A stretch of 64,000 bases of DNA, from the NCBI RefSeq assembly GCF_019645815.1, contig NZ_CP080997.1, positions 434,001 through 498,000 on the forward strand. The letters run 5' to 3'. The DNA is from Mycolicibacter heraklionensis. Its GTDB lineage: Bacteria; Actinomycetota; Actinomycetes; Mycobacteriales; Mycobacteriaceae. The notes under the pieces are model-generated. The model worked only from the letters and a program-made list of their open reading frames with translations. It was not told the DNA's origin and did not search any database. The position numbers and the translations under genes are program-made. Of the stretch, positions 18,513 through 27,560 are shown one piece after another. The stretch's first letter is position 1. Every line of letters begins with the position of its first letter.

Positions 18513-19697
18513 TCAGCGGAAGGCGCCGAGACCGGTGAACGCCTGACCGAGCACCAGTTGATGCATCTCGGGAGTGCCCTCGTAGGTCAGCACCGACTCC
18601 AGGTTGACCATGTGCCGAATCACCGGGTATTCCAGTGATATCCCGTTGCCTCCCAGAATGGTTCGTGCGGTGCGGCAGATCTCCAGCGCGGCGCGGGTGT
18701 TGTTGAGCTTGCCGAAGCTGACCTGCTCGGGCCGCAGCCCGGCGCTGTCTTTGAGCCGGCCCAAGTGCAGCGACAGCAGCTGCCCCTTGTGCAGTTCGAG
18801 GGCCATGTCGACGAGCTTGGCCTGGGTGAGCTGGAAACCGGCAATCGGCCTGCCGAACTGGGTGCGCGCCATGGCGTAGTCGCGGGCCGCCTGCCAGGCC
18901 GAGCGGGCCGCACCCATTGCGCCCCAGATGATTCCGTAACGCGCCTCGGACAAACTGGCCAACGCGCCCTTGACACCACGGGCCTTGGGCAGCATGGCCT
19001 CGGCCGGCAGACGCACGTCATCGAGCACCAGTTCACTGGTGATCGACGCGCGCAGCGACAGCTTGTGGTGGATGGTGTTCGCGGTGAACCCCGGGGTGTT
19101 GGTGGGAACGATGAAACCGCGGACGCCGTCGTCGGTGGCCGCCCACACCACCGCGACGTCGGCGATGGAGCCATTGGTGATCCACATTTTCCGGCCATTA
19201 AGAACCCAATCGGATCCGTCACGCTTGGCCCGGGTGGTCATGGCGGCCGGATCGGAGCCGACGTCGGGCTCGGTCAGCCCGAAGCAGCCGATCAGTTCAC
19301 CGGCGGCCATGCCCGGCAGCCACTGTTGCTTCTGCTCTTCGGAACCGTTGTTGTAGATCGAGTACATGGCCAGCGAGCCCTGCACCGACACCAGGGAGCG
19401 CAGGCCGGAGTCGGCGGCCTCCAACTCCACGCAGGCCAATCCGTAATGCACCGCCGATGCCCCGCCGCAGCCGTAACCGTCCAGGTGCATGCCCAGCAGC
19501 CCGAGCTTGCCGAATTCCCGGGCCAGTTCGCGAGCCGGCAGGTCGCCGATCTCGAACCATTCGGCGATGTGCGGCATGACGTGTTCGGCGCAGAACTTGG
19601 CGACGGTGTCGCGCAGCGCGATTTCGTCGTCGGAGAGCAGAGTGTCCAGGCTCAGCGGATCGATCGGGTCGAAGGGCGCGGTGCTGCCGGTTGCCAT
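18513..19697 (-). CDS. fadE7: Acyl-CoA dehydrogenase, glutaryl-CoA-dehydrogenase-like (FadE7-like)
   Basis: 394 residues. The N-terminal helical domain, the middle GCFGLTEPDVGSDPAAM flavin/substrate segment and the C-terminal domain ending LTYEGTPEMHQLVLGQAFTG are all present; the Glu of TYEGT is the catalytic base position of glutaryl-CoA dehydrogenase-type enzymes. It oxidises an acyl-CoA using FAD. M. tuberculosis has fadE7 (Rv0400c) in the matching position. Confidence 0.9.
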   Translation of the reverse strand: MATGSTAPFDPIDPLSLDTLLSDDEIALRDTVAKFCAEHVMPHIAEWFEIGDLPARELAREFGKLGLLGMHLDGYGCGGASAVHYGLACVELEAADSGLRSLVSVQGSLAMYSIYNNGSEEQKQQWLPGMAAGELIGCFGLTEPDVGSDPAAMTTRAKRDGSDWVLNGRKMWITNGSIADVAVVWAATDDGVRGFIVPTNTPGFTANTIHHKLSLRASITSELVLDDVRLPAEAMLPKARGVKGALASLSEARYGIIWGAMGAARSAWQAARDYAMARTQFGRPIAGFQLTQAKLVDMALELHKGQLLSLHLGRLKDSAGLRPEQVSFGKLNNTRAALEICRTARTILGGNGISLEYPVIRHMVNLESVLTYEGTPEMHQLVLGQAFTGLGAFR

Positions 19698-19735
19698 TCG
19701 TTCATCCTGCCACCCGGTGGGTGGCTTGGATCAGG

Positions 19736-22531
19736 TCAGCTTCCGCTGTCGGAACTCGCGCTGGGCGTCCCGGGCGCGCCCGGGGTTCCGTCGGCGCTGC
19801 CGTTGCCGCCGACGCCGCCCGCCTCACCAGCCACGCCGTCCGCACCGCCGTTGGCTCCGTTGCCCCCGACTCCGCCGCTGCCGTCGCCGTTCGGGCCGAT
19901 CTGTCCGCCGGTACCACCTGCGCCGCCCGCACCGCCGGCACCGCCGGGACCGGTCTCGGTGGCGCCTGCGCCGTTACCGCCGTTGCCGCCGGCACCGCCG
20001 TCGCCACCATTGGCCGCCGCGGTGCCAGTGCCACCGGCGCCGCCATTGCCGCCGACGCCGCCGGCACCTCCCGGCTGCGTGGTGGCGTCGGTCGAGTCGC
20101 CAGCCGGCGTGGTGTAGTCGGCGCCGCTGGTGCCGGCGTTGCCGCCCTGCCCGCCGTTGCCACCGGTACCGCCATCCAGCCCGATGCCGCCATTTCCGCC
20201 GGTCCCACCCTGCACGGTGGTGCTGCCTCCGCCGGTGCCGCCGTTGCCGCCAGTGCTGCCCGCACCGACGCCGGCACCACCTGTGCCTCCGGTGCCGCCG
20301 GCGACGCCGCCGCCGATGGAAGGCAGAGCGCCGCCCTTGGCGCCAGCGCCGCCAGTGCCTCCGGTCCCGCCGTCGACACCGGCACCACCGGTACCGCCCT
20401 GCCCGCCGGTGGACTGGACACCCGCGCCGCCGGCACCACCGTTGCCGCCGGTGCCAGCGTCTCCGGCACCGCCGCCGCCGCCACCGCCGCCGCCGCCCGA
20501 ACCGACTTCCGGCCGGGCGCCGCCATTGGCGATTGTTCCTATAGCGCCGAAAATGCCGCCTAGCCCGGTGGCACCGGTGCCACCAGTACCGCCTTGGCCG
20601 GCGACGCCGCCGCCGCTGGTACCCCCGGATCCGCCGGCACCGCCAGTGCCGCCGCCGCTGCCAAGAAGAGAGCCAGCTCCTCCGTTACCGCCGCCGCCGC
20701 CGTACCCGGCGGATCCGCCGTTGCTGCCGTTGCCGCCGGAACCGCCGTTGCCGCCGTTGCCGCCACTGCCAGAGAATGGGCCAGCTGAGGCGCCGTCGCC
20801 ACCTGTGCCGCCGTTGCCGGCGGCCGTACCGATACCGCTGGCATCGCCACCATTACCGCCGGCTCCGCCACTGCCGGGTCGCCCGTCGTCGCCGCCAAGC
20901 ATGCTGCCAGCGGTGCCGTCGCCACCGTGGCCGCCGTCACCGGCGTGGCCGCCGGCCCCGCTGGCGATCCCTCCGGCCCCTCCGGCGCCGCCGTCGTTGC
21001 CCGCACCGCCGAAAATGCCGGTGATCGAGGTTAACGAGAGCCCTGGATTGCCGGACAGCTCGGCGAGCTTGTCGAGGGTGTCCTGGTTCAGGGTCATACC
21101 GAACGGATTGGGTGAACCGAAGGCGCTGGCCAACGAGCCGGCACCGCCGCCATCACCGCCGGCACCGGCGACGCCACCGGCTCCGCTGCTGGCACCGCCC
21201 GTTCCACCGTCACCGCCGGCCCCGGCCTGACCGCCGCTGACCATGCTGCCAAGTCCGCCGGTGCCGCCGTCGCCGCCGGCGCCGGCGACGCTGTTGACAC
21301 CGGTAACAGCGCCGCCGACGCCGCCAGTGCCTCCGGTGCCGCCCTGACCGGCGAACATCAGTCCGCCGAGTCCGCCGAGACCTCCCGCGCCGCCTGCGCC
21401 TGCGGTGCTACTGTCGCCACTCGCGGCGCCACCGACACCACCGTCGCCAGCCCGACCGCCGGTACCGCCGAACATCATCCCGCCGGTGCCGCCCATTCCA
21501 CCGTTGCCCCCGGCGCCGGCGGAGCTGTCGGAGCCGGTCGCAGTGCCACCTTCGCCGCCGGTGCCCCCGGAGCCGCCTTGGCCGCCAAAGAGGACTCCGG
21601 CCATGCCGCCGTTGCCGCCGTTGCCGCCGGCCCCGGCGATGCCCTCGTCAGCGTCGACCGCGCCGCCCGCGCCGCCGCGACCGCCCGCGCCGCCGATACC
21701 GCCGAAGTTGGAGAAAATGGTGCCCCCGTTGCCCCCGTTGCCGCCCGTGCCGCCCGCTTCGGTGCCGTTGCCGCCGGCCCCACCGTTTCCACCGACGCCG
21801 CCGAAGGAGAACCACTGTCCGGCAGCGTCGCCGCCGTCGCCGCCGTTGCCGCCGTTCGCACCGGCCAGGCCCGCGCCGCCGTCGCCGCCCGCCCCGCCGA
21901 TACCGATCAGGGTGCCGCTGGTGCCGCCGTCGCCGCCGTCGGCGCCATCGCCACCGATCCCGCCGGCGCCACCATTGCCGAAGAGCCCGGCCGCGCCGCC
22001 GTTGCCGCCGGCCAGGCCGGCCACATCGGAGTCGTAGCCCGCGCCGCCGTCGCCGAACAGCCAGCCACCGCCGCCACCGTTGGGGTCGACGTCGGTGCCG
22101 TCGACACCGTTGCAGATCAGCCCGCACACGGAATCGGAAGCGAACAGCGGATTGATCAGGTCGCCGAACTGCTGCCCGAACGAGCTGGACATCCAGTCCT
22201 GCATACCGGCGTGCAGATCCAGGTAGATGCTCTGCGCGAAGTCATCGAGACTGACGGTCGAGAAGCTGAAGTCGGCCGCGCCCACACCGTCGAACCAGGT
22301 CGACAGATCCCCAAGGCCCAGGGCGTCGGGGTCGAACACCGCGGTGCCGACATCACCCGGGTTGAACCAGCTGGCCGGGTCCAACCAGTAGCTCGGGTCG
22401 AGCAGATCTTCCAGGTCGGCGCTCGCTGTCGGCGCGAATCCCAGGGGGCTCAACCCCAGGGCCAGCGCGGCGCCCGCTGCCAGAGTGCGGCGACGGTGCT
22501 GGGGTGCAACGGATTTGCGCTGGCGCGACAT
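19736..22531 (-). CDS. Secreted PGRS-type Gly/Ala-rich repeat protein without a PE domain
   Basis: 931 residues. A basic N-terminus and hydrophobic core (RRRTLAAGAALALGLSPLG) make a signal peptide, probably cleaved after TASA at residue 38. A unique ~100-residue segment follows (DLLDPSYWLDPASWFNP..., then VCGLICNGVDGT), and from about residue 135 to 915 come GGxGG-type repeats (GGNGGAGG, GGTGGTGG) broken once near residue 485-520 by a non-repetitive stretch (SPNPFGMTLNQDTLDKLAEL). The repeat region is the classic PGRS type, but the ~110-residue PE domain that normally precedes it is absent and replaced by a signal peptide. Export by Sec or Tat rather than by type VII secretion is inferred. 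Function unknown; surface location likely. Confidence 0.85.
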   Translation of the reverse strand: MSRQRKSVAPQHRRRTLAAGAALALGLSPLGFAPTASADLEDLLDPSYWLDPASWFNPGDVGTAVFDPDALGLGDLSTWFDGVGAADFSFSTVSLDDFAQSIYLDLHAGMQDWMSSSFGQQFGDLINPLFASDSVCGLICNGVDGTDVDPNGGGGGWLFGDGGAGYDSDVAGLAGGNGGAAGLFGNGGAGGIGGDGADGGDGGTSGTLIGIGGAGGDGGAGLAGANGGNGGDGGDAAGQWFSFGGVGGNGGAGGNGTEAGGTGGNGGNGGTIFSNFGGIGGAGGRGGAGGAVDADEGIAGAGGNGGNGGMAGVLFGGQGGSGGTGGEGGTATGSDSSAGAGGNGGMGGTGGMMFGGTGGRAGDGGVGGAASGDSSTAGAGGAGGLGGLGGLMFAGQGGTGGTGGVGGAVTGVNSVAGAGGDGGTGGLGSMVSGGQAGAGGDGGTGGASSGAGGVAGAGGDGGGAGSLASAFGSPNPFGMTLNQDTLDKLAELSGNPGLSLTSITGIFGGAGNDGGAGGAGGIASGAGGHAGDGGHGGDGTAGSMLGGDDGRPGSGGAGGNGGDASGIGTAAGNGGTGGDGASAGPFSGSGGNGGNGGSGGNGSNGGSAGYGGGGGNGGAGSLLGSGGGTGGAGGSGGTSGGGVAGQGGTGGTGATGLGGIFGAIGTIANGGARPEVGSGGGGGGGGGGAGDAGTGGNGGAGGAGVQSTGGQGGTGGAGVDGGTGGTGGAGAKGGALPSIGGGVAGGTGGTGGAGVGAGSTGGNGGTGGGSTTVQGGTGGNGGIGLDGGTGGNGGQGGNAGTSGADYTTPAGDSTDATTQPGGAGGVGGNGGAGGTGTAAANGGDGGAGGNGGNGAGATETGPGGAGGAGGAGGTGGQIGPNGDGSGGVGGNGANGGADGVAGEAGGVGGNGSADGTPGAPGTPSASSDSGS

Positions 22532-22671
22532 TAGGTGCCTCTCGGTGCAGCGGTCGCGGCCATAACGCCGAACCAGATTTAGGGGTCTCCGATGGGGAAT
22601 TTACCGTAACTTAACAATGCCTGCAGTCCACTGGATGTTCGCTGCGGATTGCCCCGAAGAAACCTGTGAGG

Positions 22672-24213
22672 TCACTGTCTGTCTGGTTTGCCGGAAAGCA
22701 CCTCGCGGAGCTGGTACTTCACCACTTTCCCGGACTGTGTGCGGGGCAAGGCGTCGACGAACTCCAGCCGGATCGGCAGTTTGAACGCCGCAAGCTTGGC
22801 CCGGGCATGCTCGCGCAGCTCATCTAGCTCTAACGTCGCGCCCGGCCGCAGCACCACCACGGCCGTCACCGCCTCGCCCCACTTCTCGTGCGGGGTGCCC
22901 AGCACCGCCACTTCGGCGACGGCCGGATGCCCGTAGAGGACGTCTTCGACCTCGGCCGGGTAGACGTTCTCGCCACCGGAGATCACCATGTCCTTCACCC
23001 GGTCGAGCACCCAGACATAACCCTCGTCGTCGGCCTGCCCGATATCGCCGGTGTGAAACCAGCCCTCGGCGTCGATCACCGCCGCGGTGGCCTCCGGGTT
23101 CCGCCAGTAGCCGGCCATCACCTGCGGCCCGCGCACGCAGATCTCCCCGCGCACGCCGGCGGGCACCGGCCGGTTCCCGAGATCGACAAGCCGCACATCC
23201 GACAGTGGCAGCACCTGGTTGCCCGCGGCGCCGATCTTCACGCCGACCTCATCGGTGCGCAGCACCAAGGCCAGGGGGGCGGTCTCGGTGAGGCCGTAGC
23301 CCTGCGCGAAGGGGATGCCCCGCTCGGCGTAGCGGTGGATCAGCGGCTCGGGCACCGGCGCGCCACCGCAGACGAAGCTGCGCACGCTGGACAGGTCGGT
23401 GTCGGCGAATTCCGGCCGTTGGCTCATGAACAGGAACATCGCCGGCACCCCGAACATGGTGGTGATCCGCTCTTCGGCGATGAGTCGCAGCGCTTCGGCG
23501 GGATCGAAGGTGGGCATCAGCACGATCCGGCCGCCCTTCTGCAAGGTCAGCAGAGTGGTGACGTTGAGCCCGCCGATGTGAAACAACGGCGCGCAGACCA
23601 ACGACACGTCGTTCTGGCTGGTGTCGAACGTCAGCAGGGCATTGATGTTGTTCCAGAACAGGTTTGCGTGGGTGAGCATGGCGCCCTTGGGATGCCCGGT
23701 GGTCCCGGAGGTGTACATGATCACCGCGATGTCGTCGGGCTCGGCGAATACCGGGGCGGTCAGTGGTGCCCGCCCGGCCAGCAGCTCGTCGAGCACCTCC
23801 CAGCCCGGGGCCGGCGCCAGCGCAATCACCCGGCGCAGCCCGGTCTGCGCACGCACCGGATCGATCACCGTGGCGCGCTCAGCGTCGGCCACCAGGGTGT
23901 GCGCCTGCGCGTTGCCCAGGATGTAGCCGAGCTCGTCGGCGGTCAGTCGCCAGTTCAGCGGCACGAAAGAGGCGCCGATCCGTGCGGCGGCGAACAGCGT
24001 GACCAGAAAGTCCGGGTGGTTCAGGCCCGCGTAGCCGACCCGATCCCCGCGCTGCATGCCCCCGGCGGCCAGTTCGGCCGCCAGCCGGTCGATGCGATCC
24101 GCGAAATCTCGGTAGGTCCACGTGCTTTCGCCGTAGGTGATGGCCGGCAGGTTCGGCGTCGCTGCGGCCCGACGAGAGATCCAGGAGCCGAGATCGATCG
24201 GGGGAACGTCCAC
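22672..24213 (-). CDS. Acyl-CoA synthetase / fatty-acid-CoA ligase (FadD type)
   Basis: 513 residues, ANL superfamily. The AMP-binding P-loop is MYTSGTTGHPKGAMLTH; later motifs are QGYGLTETAP, GWFHTGDIG, VLDRVKDMVISGGENVYP and the C-terminal catalytic lysine in RTQSGKVVKYQLRE. It activates a carboxylic acid as acyl-AMP and transfers it to CoA. Chain length cannot be read from the sequence. With the nearby fadE and SDR genes it suggests acyl-chain catabolism, but it is not in an operon with them. Confidence 0.92.
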   Translation of the reverse strand: MDVPPIDLGSWISRRAAATPNLPAITYGESTWTYRDFADRIDRLAAELAAGGMQRGDRVGYAGLNHPDFLVTLFAAARIGASFVPLNWRLTADELGYILGNAQAHTLVADAERATVIDPVRAQTGLRRVIALAPAPGWEVLDELLAGRAPLTAPVFAEPDDIAVIMYTSGTTGHPKGAMLTHANLFWNNINALLTFDTSQNDVSLVCAPLFHIGGLNVTTLLTLQKGGRIVLMPTFDPAEALRLIAEERITTMFGVPAMFLFMSQRPEFADTDLSSVRSFVCGGAPVPEPLIHRYAERGIPFAQGYGLTETAPLALVLRTDEVGVKIGAAGNQVLPLSDVRLVDLGNRPVPAGVRGEICVRGPQVMAGYWRNPEATAAVIDAEGWFHTGDIGQADDEGYVWVLDRVKDMVISGGENVYPAEVEDVLYGHPAVAEVAVLGTPHEKWGEAVTAVVVLRPGATLELDELREHARAKLAAFKLPIRLEFVDALPRTQSGKVVKYQLREVLSGKPDRQ

Positions 24214-24614
24214 CTCACGAACGCTAGCCCGCGGGCTCTCGGCGCAGGGGCGGTTCGCCGCACCGACACCGCTGGCACCGTTGACGCGCTTTATCGATCG
24301 CGCTGATTTTTTTATCCAGAACGTGATTGACCTTCAATAAAAGATAGGAGCCGCGGGCGCTTTTATGTGGATAGCTGAATCATTTGCCGTGTGTTCGGGC
24401 CGAGCCTTTGTGACGCCGGTCTCAATTATGGACGTTACCAGGGAGAATGCTGTGTTCGTAGCTGTGGTGACGGGCGCGGTGACGGAAAGTGAACGGCCTT
24501 TGAACAATGTTATTCCGGGTCTTTTCGGCTCGCCGAATTGGGCGAGAAACGACTAAGTTAGACCTCGCCCGAGCGGAGCGTCGCCGGGCCGTCTACTGAA
24601 GAAGGGCTTGGCGG
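24214..24614. other. 400-bp intergenic region with lower GC
   Basis: Between the divergent acyl-CoA ligase and the secreted protein gene. It is distinctly more A+T-rich than its surroundings, with runs such as TTTTTTTAT and CAATAAAAGATAG. A 63-codon ORF (24365-24556) can be read but has weak coding character. No hairpin or known RNA motif stands out. It may hold divergent promoters, or be the remains of an inserted sequence. Confidence 0.5.
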
Positions 24615-25193
24615 ATGAGTGGTCCCCGACGCGGCGGTTCGGGCCGAGGACAGCGGGCGGCTGCCCGTGTGACGGCCACGGTGGTGTCCGCGGGACTCTG
24701 CTTGCTCGTCGCACCGGCGGCGCACGCCGACCTCGACGACTTACTCGACACGGTGATCGGCGCGGCCAGCGCCGGCCCCGACCCAGTTGATGTGGTCGAC
24801 ATTCCTGCCGGCTCGGTGGATCTGGACGCCTCCGGCGTTCTTCAGGACCCGCTGGCACAGCTCGATCAGGTGTTGCATGGCGCACCCGGGCAACTCAGTC
24901 CGGAGCCGGCTACCGCGGGCACGCCCACCGAGGCCAACTCGGACAGTCCCTCCGACACCACCCCGGCTCCCGCGAACGGCGAGCATCAAACCGGAAACTC
25001 CGAAAACTCCAACAACTCCAGCAGCTTCCCGAAGCTCAGCATGCCCAGCGGCGGCAATGGTGGAGGCGGTTCCGGCGGTGGCGGTAACGGCTCAGGTGCC
25101 CCGGGCGGCAATAACAACAAGACCAAGGCGAACACCAGCGCCACCAAGCCCGGCGCCGATCTGCCGAAAGCCGAGGGCGACGCCGTCCACTAG
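24615..25193 (+). CDS. Secreted Gly/Asn/Ser-rich low-complexity protein
   Basis: 192 residues. A basic N-terminus and hydrophobic stretch (VTATVVSAGLCLLVAP) form a signal peptide with a predicted cut after AAHA. The mature start ADLDDLLDTV closely resembles the mature start of the PGRS protein nearby (ADLEDLLDPS). The rest is disordered: Pro/Thr/Asn-rich, then GGNGGGG and NNNKTK tracts. Function unknown. It is 45 bp upstream of the phosphodiesterase gene, on the same strand. Confidence 0.75.
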   Translation: MSGPRRGGSGRGQRAAARVTATVVSAGLCLLVAPAAHADLDDLLDTVIGAASAGPDPVDVVDIPAGSVDLDASGVLQDPLAQLDQVLHGAPGQLSPEPATAGTPTEANSDSPSDTTPAPANGEHQTGNSENSNNSSSFPKLSMPSGGNGGGGSGGGGNGSGAPGGNNNKTKANTSATKPGADLPKAEGDAVH

Positions 25194-25237
25194 CGCCTGG
25201 GCTGCAGCGCTGCGCCGATCGATGGCAGGCTGAACCG

Positions 25238-26350
25238 GTGCCCGGTTCGATCTGCGACATCCTGCCGTCCGCGGCCGCGCTGCTGGGGGTTCCGGGCGCG
25301 ATCGACACACTCGGTCTGCGTGAGCGCGTCGGGGACGTGCGGCGGGTGGTGGTGGTGCTGGTCGACGGGCTGGGCTATCAGCTGTTGCCGCAATTGACGC
25401 AGGATGCGCCTCTGCTGGCCTCGGTGCTGGCCGGCGCCACCGGCCAGCTGAGCGAGCTGTCGTGCACCTTCCCCTCCACCACACCCACCAGCCTGGTCTC
25501 GCTGGGTACCGGCGTACTGCCGGGCGAGCACGGCGTGCTGGGCTTCACCGTCAATGTTCCCGGAACCGATGAGGTGCTCACGCACATCTTCTGGGCCGAC
25601 GATCCGCCGCCGGCGGCCTGGCAGCCGGTGCCCACCTGGTTCGAGCGGCTGCGCGACGCCGGCGTGGGGGCCCGTGCCGTGCTGCCGGAGGTGTTCATCG
25701 GCAGCGGGCTGACCGAGTCCGCCTACCGAGGCGCGGAGTTTTGCCCGGTGGTCAAGGGCGAGCCCTATGCCCAGCGGGTCGTCACCGAGCTGGCTTCGCC
25801 GGGCCTGGTCTATGGCTACACCGCGGCACTCGACCACGCCGCGCATGTGTCGGGGATCGGTTCACCGCACTGGCACGCCGCCGCCGCCAAAGTCGATGCG
25901 CTGCTGCGGCATCTCCTCGAGGAACTGCCCCGCGACGCGGCCCTGGTAGTCACCGCGGACCACGGCGGGCTCAACGTGCCCGAGGAGGCTCGCATCGACC
26001 TGGACGCCGACCCGGCGCTGCGTGCCGGAATCCGGGTGGTCGCCGGCGAGCCGCGGGTGCGCTACCTGCACACCGAGCCCGGTGCCACGGCTGACGTGCT
26101 GGCGGCCTGGACGGAGCGGCTGGCCGGGCGGGCCGTGGTGCAGACCCGCGAACAGGCCATTGCCTCCGGGGTTTTCGGGCCGGTGCGCGAGGGCCACCTG
26201 GCACGCATCGGCGACATTGTCGTGACCTGTACCGGCGACACCGCCATCCTGGCGACAGAACACGAGCCGCCGCAGACGGCGCAACTGGTCGGGTTCCACG
26301 GCGGGCTCACCCCGGCCGAGACGGCCATCCCGCTGATCGTCTTTCGTTGA
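25238..26350 (+). CDS. Type I phosphodiesterase/nucleotide pyrophosphatase family protein
   Basis: 370 residues, alkaline phosphatase superfamily. The metal-binding Asp is in VVVLVDGLGYQ, the nucleophile Thr in FPSTTPTSLVSLGTG, and later ligands in TADHGGLNVP. The family hydrolyses phosphodiester or phosphosulfate bonds. No signal peptide is obvious. GTG start at 25238; the frame is open slightly upstream but would overlap the previous gene. The IS110-like element lies immediately after its stop codon. Confidence 0.87.
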   Translation: MPGSICDILPSAAALLGVPGAIDTLGLRERVGDVRRVVVVLVDGLGYQLLPQLTQDAPLLASVLAGATGQLSELSCTFPSTTPTSLVSLGTGVLPGEHGVLGFTVNVPGTDEVLTHIFWADDPPPAAWQPVPTWFERLRDAGVGARAVLPEVFIGSGLTESAYRGAEFCPVVKGEPYAQRVVTELASPGLVYGYTAALDHAAHVSGIGSPHWHAAAAKVDALLRHLLEELPRDAALVVTADHGGLNVPEEARIDLDADPALRAGIRVVAGEPRVRYLHTEPGATADVLAAWTERLAGRAVVQTREQAIASGVFGPVREGHLARIGDIVVTCTGDTAILATEHEPPQTAQLVGFHGGLTPAETAIPLIVFR

Positions 26351-26364
26351 TGTGATGAAGGGGC

Positions 26365-26437
26365 GGGGCCTCCGCTCCTCGTGACGTTCCCGGCGGATGC
26401 TGGGGGTGTCACTACCAATCACGATTGGGGAGGCCCC
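26365..26437 (+). promoter_or_regulatory. Inverted repeat that can mask the transposase ribosome binding site
   Basis: GGGGCCTCC (26365-26373) is the exact complement of GGAGGCCCC (26429-26437), and the second arm contains the Shine-Dalgarno of the transposase ATG at 26440. On a transcript entering from the upstream gene the site would be paired; on a transcript starting inside the element it would be free. This is a known strategy of other insertion sequences (IS10, IS50); its use here is inference. Confidence 0.45.
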
Positions 26438-26439
26438 TA

Positions 26440-27466
26440 ATGAGTGAGTATGCCGGAAAACAGTTCGTCGGGATTGACCTGCACCGACAGCGATCGGTGG
26501 TCGTCCGTCAAACCGATACCGGGGAGCAGCTCGCGGCAGTACGCATCGCCAACGATCCGGTGGCCTTGGCGTTGGAGATCGAGCGAGCTGGACCCAATCC
26601 AGAGGTGGTGCTCGAAGCCACCTACGGCTGGTACTGGGCGGTCGATGTTCTGCAAGCCGCAGGTGCCAGTGTCCATTTGGCGCACCCGCTGGGTGTCAAA
26701 GGATTCCGCTATCGGCGAGTGAAGAACGACGTGCGCGATGCCGCCGATCTGGCGGACTTGTTGCGGATGAACCGTCTGCCGCAGGCCTGGATCGCACCGC
26801 TTGGCAACACGGGAACTGCGTGAATTGGTCCGCTACCGCGCCAAACTGGTGGCCCTGCGATCGGGGCTTAAAGCTCAGGTGCATGCGGTTTTGGCCAAGG
26901 CCGGGGTGTTGATCGTCGCGACGGACCTGTTCGGCGCCACGGCCCGCAAACGCCTCGAACGCACCCCACTGTCGGGTGTGTATGCCCAGCGGGTCGCCTC
27001 GCTGCTGCGTCTGATCGACATCCTCGATGCCGAGCAAACCGCCCTGTCCGAGCGCATCGCGGCAGAGTTACACCACCACGGCGGCTACCAGGCGATCCAA
27101 GAATTGCCGGGTGTGGGACCGGTCCTGGCTGCGGTCTTCGTGGCCGAGATCGGCGACGTGCACCGCTTCACCCGGGCGCAGCAGTTGTGTTCCTGGGCCG
27201 GTCTGACACCGCGGCACTACGAGTCCGACACCGTGGTGCATCGCGGGCACATCACCAAACAGGGATCCAGGCTGGTGCGCTGGGCCGCAATCGAGGCAGT
27301 GCAACGGCACCAGTGCACGGCCAAGATCGCCGCCGACAAAGACCGGATCGCCGCCCGACGTGGCACCAATATCGCCAAGGTCGCTGCGGCCCGCAAGCTG
27401 CTCACCCTGGTCTACTACGGCCTGCGCGACGAACATATTCGTGCATTGGCCAAGGACGCAGCGTGA
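26440..27466 (+). pseudogene. IS110-family transposase, split by a one-base frameshift
   Basis: The N-terminal DEDD domain is in the first frame: FVGIDLHRQRSVV, VVLEATYGWYW and VKNDVRDAADLADLLR. It runs to a TGA at 26823. The C-terminal transposase domain resumes in the +1 frame (ATRELRELVRYRAKL ... LPGVGPVLAAVFVAEIGD, with the serine motif TKQGSRLVRWAAIEAV). The joint is at 26803-26810, where CCGCTTGGCAACACG would restore the frame if one T were removed. The two parts together would be about 342 residues, normal for the family. Either the copy is dead or the base is a sequencing error; a programmed frameshift is less likely because IS110 normally has one ORF. Confidence 0.85.
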
Positions 27467-27560
27467 GTAATCCGGGTGCGGTATACGCGTGGTCGCCGCA
27501 GAGTCTGGCCCCCCCTCGGGCGTGGCCGTGGCGTTGATTGACCCCGTATACCGCACGCCG
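27467..27560 (+). ncRNA. Candidate guide (bridge) RNA region of the IS110-like element
   Basis: Immediately after the transposase stop, GTGCGGTATACG (27476-27487) and its perfect complement CGTATACCGCAC (27545-27556) enclose a 57-nt loop containing further GC-rich segments. Such a long-range stem directly 3' of the recombinase gene is what a guide RNA in an IS1111-subgroup element would look like. No expression evidence is available; a simple terminator is the alternative. A second hairpin, GCCCGG-AACAAC-CCGGGC, lies at 27611-27628. Confidence 0.3.

Noticed and set aside
19736..22531. PGRS repeats as a CRISPR array or tandem-repeat satellite
   Set aside because: Repeats are short, degenerate, in frame and translated as GGxGG; no regular spacers.
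20130..22534. Pro-rich and Ala-rich plus-strand ORFs opposite the PGRS gene
   Set aside because: They are the mirror of GGN/GGT glycine repeats; no ribosome binding site or independent evidence.
24365..24556. 63-codon ORF in the AT-rich gap
   Set aside because: No ribosome binding site, no protein-like pattern; kept only as part of the intergenic description.
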